64,000 nucleotides of DNA from Saprospira sp. CCB-QB6. Lineage in GTDB: Bacteria > Bacteroidota > Bacteroidia > Chitinophagales > Saprospiraceae. The notes under the pieces were generated by a model that was not told the origin of the DNA, made no database searches, and worked only from the letters and a program-made list of their open reading frames with translations. Positions within the stretch are counted from its first letter, which is position 1. Each line of letters starts with the position of its first letter. A program made the position numbers and the translations under genes. Below are positions 1 to 8,741 of this stretch, piece after piece. Location of the stretch: contig NZ_CP116808.1 in assembly GCF_028464065.1 (NCBI RefSeq), forward strand, positions 3,687,501 to 3,751,500, read 5' to 3'.

Positions 1-1790
1 AGGTTAAAACCTACAGCAAGAGTACAAAACAGCACAAAAAAAAAGTAGCCGAGGATTAAAATCCTCAGCTACAATCAAGATTTTTTATGGGCCGATGGTT
101 TTAACCTTCGGCTCATTTTTTTGGATGTAGAACGGCCCTTTTTTTTGCTGTGGGTTTTAACCCACAGGACTGTAAAAGACCACAATTTTTTCTTCGGCAA
201 AAAAACAATGGACCAAAAATCATCATGTTCAAAGCGGAAGAGGATTTTAATCCTCTCCGCACTATAGATGTAGAATGGGATTGTTGTATGGCTGTGGGTT
301 TCAACCCACAGATTCAAAAAACAACCGCCAAACCACAACCACAAAAAAAAATCCCCTCGCAGGAGGGGATGACAATTTTTAGATAGTCTAGGGCCTTGGC
401 CCTAGGGTTCTTGTGAAATTTATGGGGCAGAAATAATAGCAATTGTTTTTACCCCTGATTTTTTTGTGTGGAGTTGTTCTTCGGCCATGGGCTGAAGCCC
501 ATGGTTGCGGGTCTATGCAAACTGGCGGGCTAAAGCCCTTGTTTGCTGGAAAATGGGAAAGGATTGTATTCTATTTTTTATGGGCCGATGGTTTTAACCA
601 TCGGCTCATTTTGTTGGATGTAGAATGGCGTCTCTTTTTGCTGTGGGTTTCAACCCACAGGTTCAAACAACAACGGCCAAACCACAGCCCCCCAAAAAAA
701 ATCCCCTCGCAGGAGGGGATGATAATTTTTTAGCTAGCCTAGGGCCAAGGCCCTAGGGTTCCTATGAAATTTATGTGGAATGAAAAAATCCCTTTTCAAA
801 TAGCAGCTTTCAATTAGCAATTGGGTCAAAAAAACTGCGGTGGTCTGTAGGTTGAAACCTACAGCCAGGCAACAAAAAGGCATTTCATTTTAAATGGAGG
901 CTTTCAAGCCTCCATAAAAAAACAAGGACAAAAATTTTTCTTTGGAAAAAAGCTGGCCTAAATGTGATGAATAATTTTTAGGCTGAAAAAACTAATTGGA
1001 CCTGTAGGTTAAAACCTACAGCAAGAGTACAAAACAGCACAAAAAAAGTAGCCGAGGATTAAAATCCTCAGCTACAATCAAGATTTTTTATGGGCCGATG
1101 GTTTTAACCTTCGGCTCATTTTTGTGGATGTAGAATGGTCCTCTTTTTTGCTGTGGGTTTCAACCCACAGGTTCAAACAACAACGGCCAAACCACAGCCC
1201 CCCAAAAAAAATCCCCTCGCAGGAGGGGATGATAATTTTTTAGCTAGCCTAGGGCCAAGGCCCTAGGGTTCCTATGAAATTTATGTGGAATGAAAAACTC
1301 CCCTTTTCAAATAGCGGCTTTCAATTAGCAATTGGGTAAAAAAACAGTAGCATTTTTTTTTGGTGAAAAAACTTCGTTGGTCCGTAGGTTGAAGCCTACA
1401 GCCAGACAACAAAAAGGCATTGCATTTTAAATGGAGGCTTAAAAACCTCCATAAAAAAACGAGGGCAAAAATTTTTCTTTGGGAAAAAGCTGGTTTAAAT
1501 GTGATGAATAATTTTTAGGCTGAAAAAACTAATTGGCCCTGTAGGTTAAAACCTACAGCAACTGCTACAAAACAGCACAAAAAAAAGTAGCCGAGGATTA
1601 AAATCCTCAGCTACAATCAAGATTTTTTATGGGCCGATGGTTTTAACCTTCGGCTCATTTTTTGGATGTAGAATGGTCCTCTTTTTTGCTGTGGGTTTCA
1701 ACCCACATGTTCAAAGAACAACCGCCAAACCACGCCCCCCCCAAAAAAAAATCCCCTCGCAGGAGGGGATAAAAATCCCCCTTTTTTGTT
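1..1790. repeat. Palindrome mosaic in ~536-bp tandem units
   Basis: No gene is supported here. The stretch is built from short palindromes joined by conserved A/T-rich linkers. Clear examples are CTGTGGGTTTTAACCCACAG at 148-167, CTGTGGGTTTCAACCCACAG at 292-311, AGAGGATTTTAATCCTCT at 239-256, ATCCCCTC/GAGGGGAT at 351-370, CTAGGGCC/GGCCCTAG at 388-405 and CCATGGGC/GCCCATGG at 485-504. Most have a TTAAAA, TTTCAA, TGAA or TAAA centre with unrelated arms. The succession of palindromes repeats with a period of about 536 bp: the unit starting near 847 starts again near 1383, and earlier partial copies fill 1-846. Similar blocks lie at 6000-6420 and 55018-55700. Function unknown. Confidence 0.85.
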
Positions 1791-1869
1791 TTCTGCTGGA
1801 AAAGAGGGCAAAAAAGCGAACTAATAGATCAAACACTAGTTCGCTTAGGCCTAAGGTTTTAAATTGCGT

Positions 1870-3066
1870 CTAATTTTCGGGTTCTTTTTTTTCTGTTTTC
1901 TTTTTCTTCTTGGCTTTAAATTGCCAATTGATTAAGGGGAGGGAGCGTTTGGGGTTGATATTCCAAAGGCCGAATTGAAAACCTCGAAGGTCTTTACTTT
2001 TATTAACCAGTCCAATTTGGACTCCTCTTGTTTGTATGGAGCTGTTGTAAATTCCAGCAATGCTTAAGCCGTTCATTTTATAAGAGAAGCTACTTAAACC
2101 AGTGATAGAAACGCCATGAGCTTCATCAACAAAATTTTTAAGCCCGACAATATTAACACCATGAACAATTTGCTCACTGATATTACTAAAGGGAACGACA
2201 TTTAGTCCATAAGTCCAAGACCTAGCATCGGGTCGAAATTTATCTTCATATTCTTGTATACTATCAACGCTTGGTCCTAAAGGGCGCATATGGAAAATAG
2301 AGATTATAGAAAAGGGGTTAATCTCTAGATTTAGTCCATAAATGTGAAGGAGGTCTTTATAATTATGTTGAAGGTTGCGAATATTTTTGGCTTTCAAGCC
2401 TAAAGCTAACCCATAAATGCGACTAAATTTTGTTGGGGTGAATGATATTCCATAACCTGAACTTTGCTCAATATCTATATCCTTGGGATCTGGTCGAGTT
2501 AAACCTGTTCCAGAAAAATAAAATATTTCTCCATTATCACTATAAAGAAGGTCAAACCCCTGAGCGGATAACAGTGGTACCAATTCAAAATAATCTGGAT
2601 AGTTATTGTAGATTTGGACCCATTGGCTTTCAAGTGTTTTGGGTTTTTCTTCTAGGACAAAAATAAATTGATAGCCAGATAGATTTCTATATTCATATAG
2701 CCCAAGAGCACGGTCTGAAATTAAGGCAATTTTTGAAATTTGGGTATAATGATAAGCCTTGCTTTCATAATTAAGATCTTGTAAGTAAGCTGCGTCTTTG
2801 TTGAATGAATTACTAATAAAAATGCTATCTTTTTTAATATCAGTAACACGACCTGCAAGTAAATCTGGTTTATCTTTTAGTATGTAGTTGATATAGCAGT
2901 TCCGAGCTAAATAAAACCCTTGATTGTCCCATTCTAGCGGAAGGGAATCGTTTTGGTCTAGCGTCAGTCCTTTTTTAACTAATATTAAGTTATAGACGCT
3001 GTCGGTTTGGGCATTTAGAGAAAAGCTACTAATTGTCATCAATAGGAGGAAGAGTACGTTTTTCAT
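1870..3066 (-). CDS. Exported protein with LA_2272-type surface repeats
   Basis: Predicted exported or outer-surface protein of about 398 residues. The reading frame is open further upstream, but I place the start at the MMKNVLFLLL signal peptide, which ends near SLNAQ. The C-terminal 100 residues contain a repeated 20-23 residue pattern (GVNIVGL, GVSITGL, GLSIAGI, GVQIGLV, GFQFGLW) in which small and aliphatic residues alternate. This resembles the LA_2272 surface-repeat family, whose role is unknown. The middle region is not recognised. The last residues are Lys-rich (KAKKKKKTEKK). A small frame overlaps its start. The repeat assignment is by eye; moderate confidence in family, high in the gene. 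Confidence 0.75.
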   Translation of the reverse strand: MKNVLFLLLMTISSFSLNAQTDSVYNLILVKKGLTLDQNDSLPLEWDNQGFYLARNCYINYILKDKPDLLAGRVTDIKKDSIFISNSFNKDAAYLQDLNYESKAYHYTQISKIALISDRALGLYEYRNLSGYQFIFVLEEKPKTLESQWVQIYNNYPDYFELVPLLSAQGFDLLYSDNGEIFYFSGTGLTRPDPKDIDIEQSSGYGISFTPTKFSRIYGLALGLKAKNIRNLQHNYKDLLHIYGLNLEINPFSIISIFHMRPLGPSVDSIQEYEDKFRPDARSWTYGLNVVPFSNISEQIVHGVNIVGLKNFVDEAHGVSITGLSSFSYKMNGLSIAGIYNSSIQTRGVQIGLVNKSKDLRGFQFGLWNINPKRSLPLINWQFKAKKKKKTEKKEPEN

Positions 3067-3259
3067 CATCTTTAGGTTTACTGAAAAAATACGGACCATC
3101 TTTGGTCTTTGAATCAAGAAACTCATTCTCAAAATGAAATTTCATACCCGATTTCAACTGAAAGAGTATTAAATTTTGAATGATTTCATTGATTAGATGC
3201 TGAATTTTTAGTTCCCCCTTATTTTGTTCAATTAAAGTTTTTGTACTTCCAATTAGCAA
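3029..3259 (-). CDS. Possible small gene overlapping the next start
   Basis: A 76-residue frame with protein-like composition (GMKFHFENEF, SKPKDDEKRTLPPIDDN). It begins immediately beside a perfect palindrome and overlaps the signal-peptide start of the following gene by about 38 bp in another frame. It could be a real short gene, the 3' remnant of a gene cut at the palindrome, or chance. No family is recognised, and no signal peptide or membrane segment is visible. Confidence 0.35.
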   Translation of the reverse strand: MLIGSTKTLIEQNKGELKIQHLINEIIQNLILFQLKSGMKFHFENEFLDSKTKDGPYFFSKPKDDEKRTLPPIDDN

Positions 3260-3298
3260 GGGGCAGAAAAATCAATTTGATTTTTCTGCCCCTTTTTT
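3258..3298 (+). terminator. Perfect 18-bp-arm palindrome with T-run
   Basis: Arms of 18 bp (starting AAGGGGCAG) flank a single central T, followed by a T-run on the plus strand. It looks like an intrinsic terminator, but no plus-strand gene precedes it. The neighbouring sequence CTTTTTTGTTTTCTGCTGGAAAAGAG recurs near 1787-1807, so it may belong to the local repeat set. Confidence 0.5.
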
Positions 3299-3353
3299 GT
3301 TTTCTGCTGGAAAAGAGCAGAAATTTTACGTCTTCTAAAAAACTACTGATTAG

Positions 3354-5744
3354 TTAGTTATTCTCTGTTATGGCAATCAACTTTTCTTTTTGCAGATGAA
3401 TTTCCTCCAGCTGCATCACAAAAGTATTTAGAGATAGATCGTCAACGATATTTATTTTTTGCAGCTCATCTTCGGAGGCGGCAAAATGTTTTTCTTGTTC
3501 TTTTTGATAGTCTTTTAGCAATTTAGTTTTGAGATCGGCCACTTTTGTTCGAGCTTCTTCATATTCCTCCTGTTGTTGCGCCAAATAGCTGCGATACTGT
3601 TCTAAATATTCTTGCAAAAGGCGTAGAAGTGTTGCATTGATCTCTTGCATTTCTCTGGCAGCGACTATTTTTTCTAAAACAAATAGTTCTTCCTTAAGCT
3701 CTTCAAAAGATTGTACATTTCGGAGTAAGGGGTGGAGCATTCTTGCTTTATCGAGCAAAGGTTTTTGGCTAGCTTGCTGAATGGCTTTTTGTTTTTGTAA
3801 AAGGTTTTGATAGCTGCCTAAAATTTGGCTTTGCTCTGTTTTCCATTGTTCAAACCACTGTTGAAGATGATCACGAAGCTCATCTTTATAGCGGCTTGCA
3901 AAAGCAACAAATTTTTGCTCTGCAGTTTCATAATTAAGCTGTAATTTTCCCAAGACCTTATTATAGTCGTCAATGAGTTTGACGGGGCTCACTAATCCTT
4001 TTGTAGAGGCTTTTTTCAATCGCCAGCCAATAAAAAAGCCAATAAGTGCAAAAAGAGTATAGGGCGTAATAATTTCAATCAGTTCAGGAAATAAGATAGA
4101 AGCTCCTTCTGAGGTATAAAAAACAGCATAATCAAAAACATAAAAAACTGCGTACAGCAAGGAACCCAAAGCAGCAACTTGGAGTAAAACGCCTAAGTTT
4201 TCTTGCCAAATGCCTTTATTTTCTTCTTGAGAAGTTAAGATTCTGGCCAAAGCAAAGTTGCTAATGGTCCAAATTCCCCAGTAAGCCACATCAAAAAGGT
4301 CGTATAAATAAGGCACTGAAAATAAACTAAAGCTCCAAAGGATTAAGGCTATGGCCCCTAACTTTCCCGCTCCAGATAAAAAACTGCTGATCCTTGGGCT
4401 TTTCCCTGCGGCAAAGGCCTCTGCAAAAACATAAATAAAAAAAGCACCAACTAAACTGCCAAGCAAATAGAGCCAACCCTCAAAAGCAAAGAAAATAGCT
4501 CCCATAGTGGCTATACATAAGCCAACAAAGGGCAAATAACTGATATAGCCCAAAAGATTTAAGCAACCTGAAGGTGCTGTAAGCGTTGCTTCATCCAAAA
4601 AATCTTTCTTTTTAGTAAATAGAGTTTGATAGCCTGCTGGAAATAACTGTAGTTCTTCTAACTCCTTTTCTTCGGGCAGACTAATTTCTTTTTCCGATAA
4701 TTCTAGCCGCTTTATTTCTTCAAGGGCTTTCATTTCTTCAAAATCAAAAATGAGTGCCCAGCCACCAATTTCTCGGAGCAATTCTGTGCACCATTCTTCT
4801 GGGCGCGCCCTTTTTTCGGCTTGATGTAAACCCTTTACAAAAGTTTGAGTAAATAAATTTTGCAGCCCTTGCGGAAGCTCCGCATATTTTTGATGGGGGG
4901 GCGGCAAAAATTTAAGCCATTCTTTAGCTTTTGGATGATGTACATATAACCCTGCCTCAATTTTCTCATGCAAACTAACGCGGGACTCGTATTTTCCTTT
5001 GGCCGAAGCGGCAAAGGGATGAATTCCTAAAAATAATTTATAGAGGATAACAGCTAATGCAAAATTATCCCAACTGGCTTTAAAGCGCTTTATTTTCGGC
5101 TCCTCATAATATTCTGGGGCAGAATATTCTGGAGTAGCTACCGCAGCCTTAAAAAATTGATTGCCATCCGAAATTTGTAGAGAATCGACATCTACAATAG
5201 AAATTTGTCCATTGGTTTGGACCAAAATATTTTCGGCTTTTAAATCGACCAGGACATATTTTTTTCTCTTTTGTAGTTGGCGAAGGGCATTGACCAAATT
5301 AAAGGCAATTTTCAAACGAAACTTTAGGCTATCGGCCTGATCAAAAGCCAAGCGTTTCCAGGCCGCATCAATTTTTCTGGGCAATTTGGGCAAGCAAAGC
5401 AATTCTAACTTTTTTCCTTGGGCCAAGGGCATCATCAACCCAATTTGTTCGCCTTTTTCATTTTGCAAAAGCGCTTCGGGCCAAATAAAACTGGGCGCCA
5501 CACCTTCTTGTCCTTGCGCCAATGGATCTTTTATCAAGATCTCCAATTTGGCCAATTTTTCAGCCGTCCTTTTGTGTGGATGATAAATTTTTGCTACCCG
5601 ATTACTATATTTTTCAGGCGACAAAATATGAAACAAGCTACCTTCTCCACCAGAAGCAAAAGCTTTAGGGGCCAAAGAGAGTGCTTCTCCTGTTTCGCTC
5701 AAAAAAAGAGTGATTACTTGTTCCTGGCTGTTGTTTTCTTCCAT
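3354..5744 (-). CDS. Membrane-bound protein-kinase-like protein
   Basis: A 796-residue protein with an N-terminal eukaryotic-type kinase fold. Visible motifs are a glycine loop SGGEGSLF (31-38), VAKIY with candidate Lys52, VDLKAEN (166-172, catalytic Asp167), VDVD in the DFG position (184-187), APEY (209-212) and WDNFALAVILYKLF (225-238). The HRD motif is reduced to LVD, and DFG is DVD. Several hydrophobic segments follow (about 390-600), then a long coiled coil (about 620-796). It probably phosphorylates a protein partner at the inner membrane, but activity is not proven. It lies divergently from the coiled-coil/HhH-CHAT-STAND block, separated by 1.1 kb of repeats. Family resemblance is to kinases of the YegI/TerY-associated kind; that detail is uncertain. 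Confidence 0.85.
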   Translation of the reverse strand: MEENNSQEQVITLFLSETGEALSLAPKAFASGGEGSLFHILSPEKYSNRVAKIYHPHKRTAEKLAKLEILIKDPLAQGQEGVAPSFIWPEALLQNEKGEQIGLMMPLAQGKKLELLCLPKLPRKIDAAWKRLAFDQADSLKFRLKIAFNLVNALRQLQKRKKYVLVDLKAENILVQTNGQISIVDVDSLQISDGNQFFKAAVATPEYSAPEYYEEPKIKRFKASWDNFALAVILYKLFLGIHPFAASAKGKYESRVSLHEKIEAGLYVHHPKAKEWLKFLPPPHQKYAELPQGLQNLFTQTFVKGLHQAEKRARPEEWCTELLREIGGWALIFDFEEMKALEEIKRLELSEKEISLPEEKELEELQLFPAGYQTLFTKKKDFLDEATLTAPSGCLNLLGYISYLPFVGLCIATMGAIFFAFEGWLYLLGSLVGAFFIYVFAEAFAAGKSPRISSFLSGAGKLGAIALILWSFSLFSVPYLYDLFDVAYWGIWTISNFALARILTSQEENKGIWQENLGVLLQVAALGSLLYAVFYVFDYAVFYTSEGASILFPELIEIITPYTLFALIGFFIGWRLKKASTKGLVSPVKLIDDYNKVLGKLQLNYETAEQKFVAFASRYKDELRDHLQQWFEQWKTEQSQILGSYQNLLQKQKAIQQASQKPLLDKARMLHPLLRNVQSFEELKEELFVLEKIVAAREMQEINATLLRLLQEYLEQYRSYLAQQQEEYEEARTKVADLKTKLLKDYQKEQEKHFAASEDELQKINIVDDLSLNTFVMQLEEIHLQKEKLIAITENN

Positions 5745-5825
5745 AATCTTGCAGTTGGTTCAAGATAATGAACTTTAGGAAAAAATAGTTTTTTGTCCTG
5801 GCAAAGCCGTTTTTTATTTTTTTTT

Positions 5826-5951
5826 GGGCCTCCGCTGCGGCTTCGCCTTGCGGCGCTACGTTGCGCAGCTCGCTCTTCGCTCGGCCCTGCGCAAAAAAAC
5901 AAGTTTTTTGCTTGGTCTGGCCTAACGGCCACTGCTGCACATCGCTAGGCC
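5826..5951 (+). repeat. GC-rich hairpin element, family A
   Basis: Begins GGGCCTCCGC and ends CGCTAGGCC. The middle hairpin uses A/T arms (GCAAAAAA with TTTTTTGC), where other copies use GC arms. The third hairpin is TGGCC-taac-GGCCA. Confidence 0.85.
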
Positions 5952-5999
5952 GCACAACCTTAGTTTTTCTTGGGGCTTTTTTTCTTCGGCTCTTAAAAT

Positions 6000-6420
6000 C
6001 CCCTTTCAAATAGCGGCTTTCAATTAGCAATTGGGTAAAAAAATAATGGAATTTTTCTTCGGCCAAAAAAACTGCGGTGTTCTGTAGGTTGAAACCTACA
6101 GCCAGGCAACAATAAGGCATTTCATTTTCAATGGAGGCTTGAAAGCCTCCATAAAAAAACAAGGGCAAAAATTTCTTTTTGGAAAAAAGCTGGCCTAATG
6201 GCGATGAATAATTTCTATTCTATTTTTTATGGGCCGATGGTTTTAACCATCGGCTCATTTTGTTGGATGTAGAATGGATTTCCTTTTTGCTGTGGGTTTT
6301 AACCCACTGTTCTAGAAAACTGTCAAGAAAAACAACAACTGTCCAACCGCAAAGAAAAATCCCCTCGAATGAGGGGAGGACAATTTTTTAGATAGCCTAG
6401 GGCCTTGGCCCTAGGGGTCC
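6000..6420. repeat. Palindrome-mosaic block, second copy
   Basis: Repeats the linker and palindrome order of the 847-1383 unit: CTGTAGGTTGAAACCTACAG near 6082, ATGGAGGCTTGAAAGCCTCCAT near 6131, GCCGATGGTTTTAACCATCGGC near 6232, a GTGGGTTTTAACCCAC palindrome near 6292, CCCCTCgaatGAGGGG near 6361 and CTAGGGCCttGGCCCTAG near 6397. In several of these, arm differences from other copies keep the pairing. Confidence 0.85.
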
Positions 6421-6505
6421 TGAAAAATGGAAAAGTTATTAGCTTCAAGAAAAAAACAACCGCAAAACTGCCGAAGAAAAAAGCTAAAAGAAAAAAATTA
6501 GATGA

Positions 6506-6636
6506 GCGGCTGAGGGATAGAAAGCAGTGGCCGCAGGCCAGACCCAGTTTTTTTGAGCGCAGCGAAAAAAAACGCAGGGCCGAGCGAACAGCGAGCTGCG
6601 ACATAGCCCGACCCAAGCGAAGCGCAGGGGCAGCCC
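6506..6636 (-). repeat. GC-rich hairpin element, A/B hybrid
   Basis: Reverse orientation. The middle hairpin has T7/A7 arms around gagcgcagcg. One side carries TGGCC-gca-GGCCA as in family A; the other end is the variant-B end GGGGCAGCCC. Confidence 0.8.
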
Positions 6637-6839
6637 AAAAAAATAAAACATCAAAAAGGTATACCTATATAAGGTATAGAAAAGAGTTTGGCTGTAAGAA
6701 ATTGGGAGGCAGTGCAAAGTGCTTTAATTTAAAAGCCATCTGATTGTTGAGTGAAAAGGAGATCAAAAAAAACAGTGTTTTTCTAAGAAAACTTTATATT
6801 TTAGGGTTTCTCCATTGGACAACCATTGAATAGAACTAA

Positions 6840-8696
6840 ATGACTTTTCAAGAAGCCCTCAACAACCTTTTTAGCTTTGACAGTTCGAGTCAAGGCTTAG
6901 CCTTTGGCTTTATTTTATTGCTCAGCTTTTTGTTGGGCCTATTCTTTTGGTGGCTGATTGTGCAGCGACCGCAAAGAAAGCGTTATGAACGCAAGTTGGC
7001 GCAATTGAATGAAGAATTGCTCAAGCAGCGAAAAGAACAGGAAGAAGCGGAAGACAAGCTACAGGTTTTGTCTGCTGAATTGCGTCAGTTGCAAGTGGAA
7101 GAGCGAAAAAGAGAGAAAGCTTTGGCGATACAGACGAAAATGGCGCAAGATTTAAGTGCGCAAGAAAAATCTTTGAAGCAAGCGAAGGCGGCTGCAGAAC
7201 AGGCGAAAAAAGCGGCGGAACAAGAATTGGAGGAGTTGAAAAAGCTTTATAAGCATGCGCAGCGTGAAAGTTTGGGTGCAAAAGAAGCGGAGGCATTGGC
7301 GGAGGAGATTCAGGCCAAGGCGCAAAAAGAAATAGATGGCTCAAAAGCATTGATGCAACAGATTGAGGAAGAAAGAGAGGCACTTTTGCGTCAGTATGAA
7401 GAGCAGAAGTCGGCTTTGCATTGGGTGGAAGAAGAGTTAGAAATGCGCAAGAGTGAAATTGAGGACTTGCAAACGGAATTGGGGCAGGCTTTGAATGAAT
7501 TGGCGGCCAAGGAAGCGCAGCCAGAGATTTTGGCGGAGGAAAACGAACAGCTCAAAGAAGCTTTTGAAGAATTGGAGAGCCGAATTAAGCAATTGGATCA
7601 ATTTCAGGAAGAAACTTTGCCTGATGACCCCGAATTGGACCAAAAAATTGATGAGCTCCTTCAAATTGCAGAAGTGGCGATGGCCGAAGCTCATTTTTAT
7701 GAAGAAATTCCAGAAGCTAGTTTGGTAGAAGATGAAGAGTTGCTCAATGAAAAATTGGCCGAAATTTCATTGGATCAAGCCGAAGAGGAAGCTGAATTTG
7801 CGGTAGAATTGGAGGCTGAAGAAGCGGCACAGTTAGAAGAAGCTTTGGCTGCTGCAGAAAATAGTATGCAGATGGCGGGATTTTTTGAAGCTTTTGATGA
7901 GGCCGTCATTTTAGAAGCCGATACTAGCGAAAGGCTTTCGGAAGAAGAGCAAATGCAAGCGGCTTTAGAATTAGCGGCGGCAAATATGGAAGTGGAGCAA
8001 GAAGAAGTTGATTTTATTGAAGATATGGCCAAATTGGAGGAACAATTGGCCCAAGTTCCAGAAGAAGAGCCAAAAACAAGAGCTTTAGCCAACAGCATTG
8101 AAATTTCGGAAGAAGAAGCGGCCAAGATGGAAGAAGCGCTTAGTCGAGCGAGTGAAAGTATGCAGGCCGAAGGATTTTTTGCGCCTATGGAAGAAGCTTT
8201 AATTTTAGGCGAAGAAGAATTATCTATAGAAGAAAGAGCCGAACAAGCTTTATTGATGGCTCAGGAAAATGTGGCTTTAGAGCAGGTGGAAGAAGAAGTG
8301 GTAGAAGATATGGCTAAGTTGGAAGAACAACTGGCTATTTTGCCTGAAGAAGAGCCTGCTGCTAGAGGTTTGGCCTTGAAAGAGGAAGAAATTCTTGTGG
8401 ATGAAGGGCAAGCTTTAGAAATGCAATCTGCTTTGCAATTGGCTGAATCTGCTTTGAGTCAAGAAGGTTTTTATGGCAGCATTTCGGAAGATGAACTTTT
8501 GGGAGAAGAAAAAAAAGATGATTTATCTAAAATAGAAGGTATGAGTCCCGCTTGGCAAGCCAAATTAGAAGAGGCGGGAATACATAGCTATCAGGAAATA
8601 GTACATTTGAGTTATCAAGCGATTGCACAGGAGCTAAATATTCCACAAAATTTGTTGGATGAATGGGCGGCCAGTGCAAAAAAACTACTTGTTTAA
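6840..8696 (+). CDS. Membrane coiled-coil protein with acidic repeats and HhH
   Basis: A 618-residue protein. One membrane helix (about 19-41) is followed by the basic stretch QRPQRKRYERK, a long coiled coil (about 45-255), an extremely acidic region, and a C-terminal helix-hairpin-helix-like domain (561-617) containing LSKIEGMSPAWQAKLEEAGI. The acidic region holds two clear repeats (about 320-416 and 423-511). Each runs EEAA..EEAL..A..SMQ..GFF, then EEAL/EAVIL, then EDMAKLEEQLA..PEEEP. Partial repeats lie at about 265-300 and 524-556. It is the first gene of the plus-strand block, 45 bp before the CHAT gene. I infer a scaffold or adaptor anchored in the inner membrane; no enzymatic motif is seen. 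Confidence 0.9.
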   Translation: MTFQEALNNLFSFDSSSQGLAFGFILLLSFLLGLFFWWLIVQRPQRKRYERKLAQLNEELLKQRKEQEEAEDKLQVLSAELRQLQVEERKREKALAIQTKMAQDLSAQEKSLKQAKAAAEQAKKAAEQELEELKKLYKHAQRESLGAKEAEALAEEIQAKAQKEIDGSKALMQQIEEEREALLRQYEEQKSALHWVEEELEMRKSEIEDLQTELGQALNELAAKEAQPEILAEENEQLKEAFEELESRIKQLDQFQEETLPDDPELDQKIDELLQIAEVAMAEAHFYEEIPEASLVEDEELLNEKLAEISLDQAEEEAEFAVELEAEEAAQLEEALAAAENSMQMAGFFEAFDEAVILEADTSERLSEEEQMQAALELAAANMEVEQEEVDFIEDMAKLEEQLAQVPEEEPKTRALANSIEISEEEAAKMEEALSRASESMQAEGFFAPMEEALILGEEELSIEERAEQALLMAQENVALEQVEEEVVEDMAKLEEQLAILPEEEPAARGLALKEEEILVDEGQALEMQSALQLAESALSQEGFYGSISEDELLGEEKKDDLSKIEGMSPAWQAKLEEAGIHSYQEIVHLSYQAIAQELNIPQNLLDEWAASAKKLLV

Positions 8697-8741
8697 AAAA
8701 GGCTTTTAATTGTACCAAATCCTAGTACTCTACAGACTATC

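Larger units (their letters stand above)
5745..6839. other. Gene-free divergent region packed with repeats
   Basis: About 1.1 kb between the kinase-like gene and the coiled-coil/HhH gene, transcribed away from each other. It contains two GC-rich family elements (5826-5951 and 6506-6636) with a palindrome-mosaic block between them. The last 200 bp (6640-6839) are A/T-rich and presumably hold the promoter of the plus-strand gene; TATATTTTAG near 6790 is only a partial match to a Bacteroidetes -7 element. Confidence 0.7.

Noticed and set aside
1-1790. Possible CRISPR array (repeated palindromes with spacers)
   Set aside because: Repeat arms differ between successive palindromes and the intervening sequences are themselves conserved, the opposite of a CRISPR array.
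5665-6168. 167-residue minus-strand frame overlapping the kinase start
   Set aside because: Runs through a GC-rich element and a palindrome block; an artefact of low stop-codon frequency.
6323-6743. Open frames on both strands between the palindrome block and the coiled-coil gene
   Set aside because: Composed of repeat sequence; no consistent frame between copies and no protein-like composition.
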